Source of the DNA: Arthrobacter jiangjiafuii
Lineage (GTDB): Bacteria > Actinomycetota > Actinomycetes > Actinomycetales > Micrococcaceae
Reading direction: 5' to 3'
Length of the DNA stretch: 64,000 nt
NCBI RefSeq assembly: GCF_018622995.1
Contig: NZ_CP076022.1
Coordinates: 1-64,000, forward strand
In this document: piece after piece, positions 57,016-64,000 of the stretch
How positions within the stretch are numbered: position 1 is the first letter of the stretch
How the letters are laid out: every line of letters starts with the position of its first letter
Made by a program: the position numbers and the translations under genes
The notes under the pieces: generated by a model
Told to the model about the DNA's origin: nothing
The model's input: the letters and a program-made list of their open reading frames with translations, nothing else
Databases searched by the model: none

Positions 57016-58062
57016 TCAGCGGTGCGGCCACGCCGCCAGTACCTGTTCGATCTCTCGGCGCGTGGCAGCCGGCACCGGTTCCACCAGGTTCAGGACCGGT
57101 TCCACCCCGGCCCGGGAGCTGCGCGGCCACCGCCAGGTGCCCACGGCGATGCCGTCCACCAGCACCGCCGGCCGGAACATCCCGTTGCCCGGCACCAGCG
57201 CCGCGAGCATTTCCGGGCCAGCCACGAGCGAGCGGTCGGCATAGCCCAGGATCCATTCGTCGAAGCCGGGCACCAGCACCACTCCGGATTCCCCGGGTAT
57301 CCGGGGTTCGCCCACGATCCACGCCGGCCGGCCCTGAACCTGCACCTCGACCAGATCCGGCGCGGCAGCTGCCGCACGACGCACCGTCGTCTTAGGCAGC
57401 TTCATCCACCAGGCCAGATCCGCCTCCGTGACAGGTCCGCGGGCCAGCACGAACCCCCGGACCAGCTCCGCCAGCGCGGCGTCGGGATCCCGGGGTGCGG
57501 GAACCGTGGAGAGGGCGAGGAACTGGGTGCCGCCGGCAGGCTCAAAGGCTCCCCAGTGAACCAGGCCCTGAACCGACAGATGCATCAGCAGGTGGTAGCC
57601 GCGGCCTTCAGCGGTCTTGATCCCGGCGGCCTCCCAGAGGGCCAGGGCCTGGGCCCGGTCCAGGGGGCGGTCGGCCAGGGCTTCGCACAACGCCTCGCCG
57701 CTGCGGGCGATCACCTGCTCATCGAGCCCCAGTTCCTCACGGCGCCGGGCAGCCATGCGGCGGATCCGGTCACCGGTGAAATGCAGCAGCGTCGCCAGGT
57801 TCTCCGGGGTGGTGGCGAACAGGGTGCCGCGCATGGGCCAGCCGCGGACCAGTTCCCCCCGGTCAAAGGCGTCGCGGACCTCCTGCACGCCGGTTCCGGG
57901 CCGGGACCGGATGGCAATGGCCTGCAGCACGGCGGGCAGGTCCTGGCCCTGGAGCGCGACGGCGCGGCGCACGACGTCGGCCGGGTCCAGGTCCGAGCCG
58001 CCGAGCAGCTGGGAGTACCAGCGCATCCGGCGCGCGTCCTGCCTCGAAAGTTCGATCGCCAC
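57016..58062 (-). CDS. AlkZ-like winged-helix DNA-binding protein (HTH_42)
   Basis: A 348-residue protein of the HTH_42 superfamily that includes the AlkZ/YcaQ DNA glycosylases, which excise bulky or crosslink lesions. The QGQ motif at residues 38-40 (ALQGQDL) matches the Gln-x-Gln catalytic signature of AlkZ/YcaQ-type enzymes. The rest has three winged-helix-like repeats. A repair role is inferred. Start GTG 58062; TAGCTT ends 6 nt before it with no Shine-Dalgarno, so it may be leaderless. Confidence 0.78.
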   Translation of the reverse strand: MAIELSRQDARRMRWYSQLLGGSDLDPADVVRRAVALQGQDLPAVLQAIAIRSRPGTGVQEVRDAFDRGELVRGWPMRGTLFATTPENLATLLHFTGDRIRRMAARRREELGLDEQVIARSGEALCEALADRPLDRAQALALWEAAGIKTAEGRGYHLLMHLSVQGLVHWGAFEPAGGTQFLALSTVPAPRDPDAALAELVRGFVLARGPVTEADLAWWMKLPKTTVRRAAAAAPDLVEVQVQGRPAWIVGEPRIPGESGVVLVPGFDEWILGYADRSLVAGPEMLAALVPGNGMFRPAVLVDGIAVGTWRWPRSSRAGVEPVLNLVEPVPAATRREIEQVLAAWPHR

Positions 58063-58104
58063 GTGGCAAAGCTAAACGACCCGGCAGTGCCGGGCAAGGC
58101 CGGT

Positions 58105-59211
58105 CTACTGGGCTTCGCGCGCCCGGAAGAGCTGCATCTGCCGGTACCGGCGGCCCAGGGATTCCCGGCGCGGCTTTACCGGTGCGTCCTCGGGCTCGGC
58201 GGTCAGGTCAATGTGCTCCTTGCCGAAGCGCCACAGCAGCAGGTCATCGAGCAGCCGGTCCGGGCCGGGGGAGTAGCGGTGGTCCAAGGCCTGCCGGACC
58301 TCGGTGATGGCGTCGGCCTGCAGCAGCCCGGCCAGGTCCATGGTGGTTTTCATCCCGTGGGCAGCCAGCAGTTCCGCGGCCCAGCCCCAGTCATCCCCGG
58401 TCTTGCGGTTTACGTGCGGCAGCAGGGTCATCCAGATGTCGCGGATCCGGTTCGGGGTCAGCGGGGCACTGCCCTCACCCTCCTCGTCCCAGAAGCCGGT
58501 GACCGTCTCGTAGCGCTCATGCAGTTCGGCGAAGGCTGTTTCCACGGTTTCCAGCATGGCTGCCGTGGCGGTGAACTGGCGGTCGAAGTACGGGCTCCAG
58601 GCCCGCGGATCCCCGGCCTTGAACCGGATGTCATGCTCAATCTCGGACCAGGCGTGGGCCAGCACGGTGCGGATCTGGACCTCAAACAGGTAACTGCCAT
58701 TGGGCCGCTGCTCCGGATCCAGCAGTTTGTGGTACTCCCGCACGGTGTCGTTCTGGATGGTGCGCAGGATCAGGTGCCGGCTTGAGTAGCCGTAGGTTCC
58801 GGACTCAATGGAGCCAATGTCCTTCTCGCGGTCACCGCGGCAGTCGAACTCGGCGCGCTGGCGCTTGATCAGGTTCGCTGCCTCGTCCACCTCGTGCGGC
58901 AGGGTGACGATGACGCGCAGGCCTACCAGGTCGATGAGGTTGCGCAGGGGGTCCGGGAACAGCAGCGTGGGGAGCTCATCGGGATCCTCGGACGGCAGGG
59001 TCCGGGCGGCCTTGTCCCGGAAGGATTCCACGGTCTTGGTGCGCGACGCCACGAACAACGGGCGCACCGGGCTGTCCGTGAAGGTATCGCGGAGGCTCTC
59101 CTCCATTTCGCGGGTGAGTTTTTCCAAGGCTGGACGAACCCGGGCATACTCGTCCGTGCTCGCCTGGACCACCGGACGCAGCCGGTCATCAAGGCTGTCC
59201 CACGCGCCCAT
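58105..59211 (-). CDS. RelA/SpoT-domain protein (possible small alarmone synthetase)
   Basis: The 368-residue product has a RelA/SpoT synthetase-like domain (about 45-215): SRTKTVESFRDK, DLVGLRVIV, GYSSRHLIL and EVQIRTVLAHAWSEIEHDI. No HD hydrolase, TGS or ACT domain is present, so it resembles a stand-alone synthetase rather than a long Rel. Compared with the usual GYRSxH motif it has Ser for Arg. A C-terminal helical extension (about 220-368) is unlike short SASs. Activity is inferred only. ATG start with GGAG upstream. Confidence 0.82.
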   Translation of the reverse strand: MGAWDSLDDRLRPVVQASTDEYARVRPALEKLTREMEESLRDTFTDSPVRPLFVASRTKTVESFRDKAARTLPSEDPDELPTLLFPDPLRNLIDLVGLRVIVTLPHEVDEAANLIKRQRAEFDCRGDREKDIGSIESGTYGYSSRHLILRTIQNDTVREYHKLLDPEQRPNGSYLFEVQIRTVLAHAWSEIEHDIRFKAGDPRAWSPYFDRQFTATAAMLETVETAFAELHERYETVTGFWDEEGEGSAPLTPNRIRDIWMTLLPHVNRKTGDDWGWAAELLAAHGMKTTMDLAGLLQADAITEVRQALDHRYSPGPDRLLDDLLLWRFGKEHIDLTAEPEDAPVKPRRESLGRRYRQMQLFRAREAQ

Positions 59212-59331
59212 AGGAAATCTCCATTCACTTGCTCACCGGATGTGTCGCCCCACGTCAGGCCCTGCTCCGGGTAAGGGCCGCCCGACGTTAGGCTCAGTAA
59301 CCACATTAGGCCAGAGACGAGGAGGGCGCAG

Positions 59332-60102
59332 ATGCCGCAGGATCCGATCCGGGTTCCGTACGCCGCCGGCCCCGAGCAGTATGCCGAGCTCACCTTGCCC
59401 GACCCCGATCAGCGTGGAGCTGCAGCCGTTCCCGGAGTAGTGGTGATCATCCACGGCGGCTACTGGCGCTCGCACTACAGTGCGGAGCTGGGCCGCCCGC
59501 TGGCCCGCGACCTGGCGGGCCGCGGCTTCACCTGCTGGAACCTGGAGTACCGGCGGGCGGGCAACGGCGGCGGCTGGCCGGAAACCTTCCAGGACATCAG
59601 CGCCGGCATCGACGCGCTCCGCCCTGCCGCGGAAAGCCACGGACTGGACCTCACCCGGGTCACCGCCCTGGGCCACTCCGCCGGCGGGCAGCTGGCGGTC
59701 TGGGCCGCCGGCCGGCGCGATGCGGCCGTGCCGCTCACCGCCGTCGTCAGCCAGGCCGGCGTGCTGAACCTGGCCCAGGCGCTGGCACTGGAGCTCAGCA
59801 GCGGGGCGGTGCGCAATTTCCTGGGCTCCTCGCCCGAACAGGATCCCGGGCGGTACCGCGCCGCGGACCCAATGCAGCGGCTGCCGCTGCCGGTGCCCGT
59901 TACCGCCCTGCACGGGGACAGCGACGCCGACGTGCCGTTGAGCCAGTCCACCTCCTTTGTGCAGGCGGCGAAGGACAGCGGATCGCCAGCGGAACTGCGG
60001 CTGGTTCCAGGCGACCATTTTGCCCTGGCCACCCCCGGCACGCCGGCCTGGGACGCCGTCGTCGAAGTGCTCACGGAGGCGGCCCGCATCCCCGCCTTTT
60101 AA
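59332..60102 (+). CDS. Alpha/beta hydrolase (kynurenine formamidase/BD-FAE-like)
   Basis: A 256-residue soluble hydrolase with the oxyanion motif HGGYWRSHY, nucleophile elbow GHSAGG, catalytic Asp in GDSDADVPLSQS and His in PGDHFALATP. The HGGYW motif is typical of esterases and kynurenine formamidases; no kynurenine pathway genes are nearby. GAGGAGGG precedes the ATG. Confidence 0.85.
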   Translation: MPQDPIRVPYAAGPEQYAELTLPDPDQRGAAAVPGVVVIIHGGYWRSHYSAELGRPLARDLAGRGFTCWNLEYRRAGNGGGWPETFQDISAGIDALRPAAESHGLDLTRVTALGHSAGGQLAVWAAGRRDAAVPLTAVVSQAGVLNLAQALALELSSGAVRNFLGSSPEQDPGRYRAADPMQRLPLPVPVTALHGDSDADVPLSQSTSFVQAAKDSGSPAELRLVPGDHFALATPGTPAWDAVVEVLTEAARIPAF

Positions 60103-60136
60103 GGAAACGCGGAGCCTGCTCTGTTAGGTTGAGGCT

Positions 60137-61051
60137 GTGCTTACAGTCATCGGCGAAGCCCTCGTGGACGAGGTTCTCAGCGACACCGCTCCCAAGCGCT
60201 TCCATCCCGGCGGCAGCCCGCTGAATGTTGCCGTAGGGGTGGCCCGGCTCGGCCGCCCGGTGCAGTTTGCGGGCCGCTACGGCAGCGACGAATACGGTCT
60301 GCTGATCGAGGCGCATCTGAGGGCCAACTCGGTGTTGACCCCGCTGCCGCCGGACGAACTGCCCACCAGCGTCGCCACCGCCGTGCTGGATCCGGTTGGC
60401 GGAGCCCATTACACCTTTGACCTGGAATGGCAGCTGCCCACTCTCGCCGCGGTCCTGCCGCAACTGCTGGACGGCACCACCGTGCTGCACACCGGATCCA
60501 TCGCCGCCATGCTGAGGCCCGGCGCCGACTCCGTGCTGCACGCGGTGGAACGCGCCCGGCCCACGGCCACCATCAGCTATGACCCGAACTGCCGGCCTTC
60601 CATCATCACCGATGTGGCCTACGCCCGGGAGCAGGCGGAAAAATTCGTGGCGCTGGCCGATGTCGTGAAAGCGTCCGATGAGGACCTCGCCTGGTTGTAT
60701 CCGCAGGAGGACCCGCGGGATGCCGCGCGCCGCTGGCTGGGCCTGGGACCCGCGCTGGTTGCCGTGACCAGCGGATCCAAGGGCGCCTGGGCCGTCACCG
60801 CCGCCGGGGAAGCCGCTGCCTCGGTGCCCCCGGTCACCGTGGTGGACACAGTGGGTGCCGGGGATTCCTTCATGGCGGCACTGTTGGTCTCACTGATGGA
60901 CCGGGAGCTCGACGGCGGTGCCCGCCGGAGCGAGCTGGCGCGGGTCAACACCGGCGACCTGGAAGCCCTGCTCGGCTACGCGGTCCGGGCCGCTGCCGTC
61001 ACGGTCTCGCGCGCCGGAGCGAATCCGCCCACCCGCAGCGAACTGCCCTGA
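60137..61051 (+). CDS. PfkB family carbohydrate kinase
   Basis: A 304-residue ribokinase-fold enzyme that phosphorylates a sugar (fructokinase-like): MLTVIGEALVDEV at the N-terminus, GGSPLNVAVGVARLG, and the ATP/anion-hole motif DTVGAGDSFMAALL with catalytic Asp. The exact sugar is not readable. Start GTG; TAGGTT ends 6 nt before it and no ribosome site is present, suggesting a leaderless mRNA. Confidence 0.88.
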   Translation: MLTVIGEALVDEVLSDTAPKRFHPGGSPLNVAVGVARLGRPVQFAGRYGSDEYGLLIEAHLRANSVLTPLPPDELPTSVATAVLDPVGGAHYTFDLEWQLPTLAAVLPQLLDGTTVLHTGSIAAMLRPGADSVLHAVERARPTATISYDPNCRPSIITDVAYAREQAEKFVALADVVKASDEDLAWLYPQEDPRDAARRWLGLGPALVAVTSGSKGAWAVTAAGEAAASVPPVTVVDTVGAGDSFMAALLVSLMDRELDGGARRSELARVNTGDLEALLGYAVRAAAVTVSRAGANPPTRSELP

Positions 61052-61083
61052 CCTGTTGATCCGCCCGTCCAACCGTCCGACCC

Positions 61084-61110
61084 CGGGCTGCCCGTAATCC
61101 GGGCAGCCCG
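61084..61110 (+). terminator. Hairpin after the PfkB-type kinase gene
   Basis: CGGGCTGCCCG (61084-61094) pairs perfectly with CGGGCAGCCCG (61100-61110), 5-nt loop. No T-run follows, so it may act only as a weak terminator or mRNA end protector. Confidence 0.5.
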
Positions 61111-61134
61111 ATACCCCTACAAGGAGTGACGCCA

Positions 61135-61671
61135 ATGCCTTCCCCCGATCCCTATGATGCTCTGCCGGCGGTCCCGGCCTTCACTGTGACCAGTGACGAT
61201 TTCACGAACATGCAGCCGTTCTCCCCGGCCCAGTACAGCGGAAAAATGGGCGTTCCCGGCGGCAGGGACGAGTCTCCGCAGCTGAGCTGGACCGGGGCGC
61301 CGCAGGGGACCAAAAGCTATGCCGTCACCGTGTTCGATCCCGATGCCCCCACCGGCAGCGGATTCTGGCACTGGGCAGCCTTCAACATCCCGGCCGGCAC
61401 CACGTCGCTGCCCGGCAACGCTTCGGCCGCGGGGGAGCTGCCGCCGGGCACGGTGGAACTGCGGAACGACGCCGGATTCCCCGGCTTCGTGGGGGCCGCC
61501 CCGCCGGCCGGCCACGGCCCCCACCGCTACATGGTGGTGGTTCACGCCGTCGACGTCGCATCCCTGGACGTTCCCGCCGACGCCACCGCGGCTTCCCTGG
61601 GCTTCGCCCTGTTCACGCACACCCTGGCACGGGCCCGGATCACGGGCCTGGGGGAGGTCTCGGCGGCCTAG
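61135..61671 (+). CDS. YbhB/YbcL family Raf-kinase-inhibitor-like protein
   Basis: A 178-residue PEBP-fold protein with the conserved ligand-site motifs DPDAPTGSGFWHWAAFNIP and the late GPHRYMVVVHAVD. PEBP proteins bind anionic ligands; bacterial roles are unclear. I use ATG 61135, with AAGGAG at 61121-61126; an in-frame start three codons upstream is possible. Confidence 0.88.
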   Translation: MPSPDPYDALPAVPAFTVTSDDFTNMQPFSPAQYSGKMGVPGGRDESPQLSWTGAPQGTKSYAVTVFDPDAPTGSGFWHWAAFNIPAGTTSLPGNASAAGELPPGTVELRNDAGFPGFVGAAPPAGHGPHRYMVVVHAVDVASLDVPADATAASLGFALFTHTLARARITGLGEVSAA

Positions 61672-61775
61672 CAGTACCGGAGATGCGGCAGCCGGCCGCC
61701 GCCGGCCGATAAACTGGAACTCCGCGCACCAGCGCGGATCAGTTACCCCCTTTGAGGAAGTGGACGAGGTGCCCT

Positions 61776-62576
61776 GTGCGTCTGGTGGCAAGTGACCTGG
61801 ACGGGACCATTGTCGGTCCGGACAACAGGATCAGCGACCGGACCGTCCGAGCCTTCCGGAACTGCGTGCGCGCCGGAATCGACGTCGTCTTCGTCACGGG
61901 CAGGCCGCCGCGCTGGCTGGGTCCGTTGAGCGATTCCCTGGGCCACGAAGGGACGGTCATCTGCTCCAACGGCGCCATCACCTACGATCTGGGTGCCGGC
62001 CGGGTTCTGAAGGCCCACGCCCTGTCGCTGCCGGATCTGTTCGCTGCGGCGGCCATCATCCGCGGGCTGTACCCGGCGGTGAGGTTCGCTGCCGAAACGG
62101 TGGATGGTTTCCATCTGGGCCCGGGATTCCTGGATCCCGGGGTGGAACTGCCCGGCGCCGTGGTGCCCGCACCCCTGGAATCCAGCCTTACCGAGTCGGA
62201 CACAGTGGTGAAGTTCCTGGCCCGGGTGGACGGCACCTCCCCGGATGAGTTCCTCCGTACGGTCGGTCCGGCCGTGGCCCATCTGGTCTCGGCCACGCAT
62301 TCCGCGCCCAGGGTCGCGATGCTGGAGATGTCGCTGCACGGACTGAACAAATCGGTCACGCTGGCGGATTACGCAGCCTCCCGCGACATCGATCCGGCAG
62401 ACGTGGTGGCCTTCGGGGACATGCCCAACGACGTCCAGATGCTGCAGTGGGCCGGTTGCGGCTACGCCATGGCGTCCGGGCACCCCGCTGCCCGCGCTGC
62501 CGCTGACCGGGTGGCCCCGGCGTTCGCCGACGACGGCGTGGCGCAGGTCCTCGAGGACCTCCTGCGCCGGCTCTAA
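61776..62576 (+). CDS. HAD superfamily (Cof-type) phosphatase
   Basis: A 266-residue haloacid-dehalogenase hydrolase with the nucleophile/acid pair DLDGT (Asp7, Asp9), FVTGRPP (motif II Thr/Ser), a Lys in motif III (SLHGLNKSVTL) and GDMPNDVQML (motif IV). The C2-cap between marks the Cof/sugar-phosphatase group. The substrate is unknown. The start is GTG 61776: GAGG at 61766-61769 lies 6 nt before it, and the family motif follows at once. Confidence 0.88.
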   Translation: MRLVASDLDGTIVGPDNRISDRTVRAFRNCVRAGIDVVFVTGRPPRWLGPLSDSLGHEGTVICSNGAITYDLGAGRVLKAHALSLPDLFAAAAIIRGLYPAVRFAAETVDGFHLGPGFLDPGVELPGAVVPAPLESSLTESDTVVKFLARVDGTSPDEFLRTVGPAVAHLVSATHSAPRVAMLEMSLHGLNKSVTLADYAASRDIDPADVVAFGDMPNDVQMLQWAGCGYAMASGHPAARAAADRVAPAFADDGVAQVLEDLLRRL

Positions 62577-62582
62577 ACCCCG

Positions 62583-63422
62583 TCAGGGCCCCGCGTCCGG
62601 CTCGGCTCCACCTTTGGACGGCTGCCGGCCCGCGTGCGGTTCCGCCGCCCGGGCCGAGTGCAGCAGCCGGTGCGCGGTGATGACCACCGCCAGCCAGGCC
62701 AGGCCCAACGTCCAGGCCACCAGCACATCCGTGAGCCAGTGGTGGCCCAGATAGACGCGGCTCAGCCCGACGGCGCCGGCAAAGACCGCGGCGAGGGCAA
62801 CCGTGAGGATCCTGGCCCGGGTGCTGCGCAGGTGCAACACCACCAGATAGGCCACCAGCCCCGCGATCACCACTGAGTTGAGGGTATGCCCGCTCGGGAA
62901 CGACGGAGAATGCTCAAACGGCGGCACCGCATCCGCCAGGGACGGCCGGGCACGTCCGACCAGGTCCTTTCCTGCCACCGTCATCAGCAGCGACCCGGCC
63001 GCTGCGGAAACCACCAGCAGCACCGGGGTCCAGGACCGCCATCTCACTGTCATGACCGCAGTGGCGGCCAGGGCCAGGACCGGCATGCCGACCGTGCCGG
63101 CCAGGTTGGTGAACGCGGTCACCGCGCCGTCCAACGCGGGGGAGCGCAGCGCCTGGGCCGCCTCCAGGACCGGGTGGTCCAGGCGGGCGACGCCGTCGGA
63201 CTCACTGACGGCCTCATAGAGTTCTGCCGATCCCACGGTCAGCAGCAGGGCGGGGAGCAGTCCGGCCGCCAGAGTGATCAGCAGAGCGGCATGGGGCGAG
63301 GTCCACTGCACCAGCCGGTGAAACGCCGAAGCCAGCCAGCGGGGCAGGCCGGACAGCCCGGTGCCGGCCCCGGGCTGCCGCCCGGGGTCCCGCGGCGGAG
63401 ACTGGAAACTGTCACGGGTCAT
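62583..63422 (-). CDS. PAP2 family membrane phosphatase
   Basis: A 279-residue protein with about six transmembrane helices and the PAP2 signature: KDLVGRARP, PSFPSGHTLNS and SRVYLGHHWLTDVLV, with both catalytic His. It may dephosphorylate phosphatidic acid, undecaprenyl pyrophosphate or similar lipids. The start ATG overlaps the stop of the upstream esterase gene (ATGA), so the two are cotranslated. The N- and C-terminal tails are Pro/Gly-rich. Confidence 0.9.
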   Translation of the reverse strand: MTRDSFQSPPRDPGRQPGAGTGLSGLPRWLASAFHRLVQWTSPHAALLITLAAGLLPALLLTVGSAELYEAVSESDGVARLDHPVLEAAQALRSPALDGAVTAFTNLAGTVGMPVLALAATAVMTVRWRSWTPVLLVVSAAAGSLLMTVAGKDLVGRARPSLADAVPPFEHSPSFPSGHTLNSVVIAGLVAYLVVLHLRSTRARILTVALAAVFAGAVGLSRVYLGHHWLTDVLVAWTLGLAWLAVVITAHRLLHSARAAEPHAGRQPSKGGAEPDAGP

Positions 63423-64000
63423 GGAGCCAGTATGCCCAACCGGCGGCCCAGCCAGTCCAGGTTTTCCGCCAGTCCCGCCTTCCAGACCTGCCAGGAGTGG
63501 CCGCCGGGCACCGTTTGCAGGGAGACATCCATTCCGGCGGACCGGGCAGCATCGAAGACCTTCCGGCCCTGCGGCGCATAGACGGGATCATCGGCGCCCA
63601 CCACGATTACGCCGGCGGAATCCGAAAAGGACCCGGCGGCCAGGATGTCCAGGGGATTCTGGCGGGCAAAAGCGGACGCGTCCCCGCCAAAATACCGCTC
63701 GATCAAGGCGTCCCGCCCCTGAGGGAGGGCCGGTTCTGCTTCCCCGGCCACGTCCACGAAGCTGGGATAGGCCTGCGGAAAGTTCACCGCCAACGTGAGC
63801 GCGCAGGTTCCGCCGTAGGAATAGCCGGCCACGGCCCACTGCCGGGCACCAGCGAGTCCCGAGGCCAGGTGCTGCCGCACCCACGCCGGCACATCAACGG
63901 CCAGATAGGTGGCAGAAGCACTGATGTCACTGTCCAGGCACAGCGGCCAATTCGCATTGCCGGCGTTGGAGGCATCGGGAATGACCACCACGGGAGCCAG
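63419..64000 (-). CDS. Esterase-like alpha/beta hydrolase (5' end outside window)
   Basis: The reading frame stays open to the window edge, so only the C-terminal about 190 residues are seen. The nucleophile elbow GYSYGG and the late catalytic Asp (GADDPVY) and His (GGHSWQVW) match the esterase D/mycolyltransferase-like family (PF00756). The N-terminus, perhaps with a signal or membrane anchor, cannot be judged. Its stop overlaps the PAP2 start. Confidence 0.75.
   Translation of the reverse strand: MAPVVVIPDASNAGNANWPLCLDSDISASATYLAVDVPAWVRQHLASGLAGARQWAVAGYSYGGTCALTLAVNFPQAYPSFVDVAGEAEPALPQGRDALIERYFGGDASAFARQNPLDILAAGSFSDSAGVIVVGADDPVYAPQGRKVFDAARSAGMDVSLQTVPGGHSWQVWKAGLAENLDWLGRRLGILAP

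Noticed and set aside
61084-61110. Full intrinsic terminator after the PfkB-type gene
   Set aside because: The stem is perfect but no T-run follows, so it is listed only as a hairpin of uncertain effect.

Overview
The window is a high-GC actinobacterial chromosome segment that starts at the replication origin. Its order is dnaA, dnaN, gnd, recF, dciA, gyrB, gyrA, a DUF3566 membrane gene, tRNA-Ile, tRNA-Ala, a cyclophilin gene, crgA, a class E sortase gene, trpG/pabA, then pknB-pknA-pbpA-rodA-pstP-fhaB-fhaA on the minus strand. This is the conserved origin neighbourhood of Actinobacteria. The gnd gene between dnaN and recF, the 39-residue DLW-39-type peptide after tRNA-Ile, and the DUF5997, DUF4383 and DUF2630 genes point to Micrococcaceae, most likely Arthrobacter or a close relative. 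I saw no rRNA, CRISPR array, insertion sequence, integrase or prophage.

Layout. 1-11.8 kb: oriC and the replication/topology genes, all on the plus strand. 11.9-16.1 kb: two tRNAs, small membrane genes, a permease, an unusual repeat protein, cyclophilin and rhomboid. 16.1-16.5 kb: a second dense cluster of DnaA boxes, which is not oriC. 16.5-28.0 kb: the cell-division and cell-wall signalling block (CrgA, sortase E, TrpG, and the seven-gene minus-strand operon of PASTA kinases, PP2C phosphatase, transpeptidase, SEDS protein and FHA proteins). 28.4-39.7 kb: tRNA-Leu, a divergent DUF5997/LysR-like pair, VOC protein, Na+/H+ antiporter, the gluconate genes (gntP, gntK, gntR), Dps, and an FAD-Rieske oxidoreductase with a short-chain dehydrogenase remnant in front. 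39.7-42.8 kb: a three-gene operon (acyl-CoA dehydrogenase-like protein, PIG-L deacetylase fused to a methyltransferase, glycosyltransferase) that looks like an uncharacterised small-molecule pathway. 43.2-51.7 kb: Ku and LigD (NHEJ) flanking SoxR, a SoxR-box-controlled flavin reductase and small accessory genes. 51.7-64.0 kb: phosphoketolase, a LacI-controlled SDR, an AlkZ-like protein, a RelA/SpoT-domain protein, and several hydrolases and kinases. The last gene is cut by the window edge.

How the genes work together. DnaA, DnaN, RecF, DciA and gyrase serve replication. The kinase/phosphatase/FHA operon and CrgA control wall growth and division. GntP, GntK, Gnd and phosphoketolase together could carry gluconate into the pentose phosphate/phosphoketolase route. 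Ku, LigD, Dps, SoxR and the AlkZ-like protein form a loose stress and DNA-repair group.

The most interesting signals are the DnaA-box cluster at 16.15-16.48 kb, a textbook SoxR operator in front of an apparently leaderless flavin reductase gene, a membrane protein with nine consecutive 11-residue repeats, the PIG-L/methyltransferase/glycosyltransferase operon, and a recurring TAnnnT-(6 or 7 nt)-start-codon arrangement that predicts leaderless mRNAs for at least nine genes. All calls come from reading the sequence; no database search was run.
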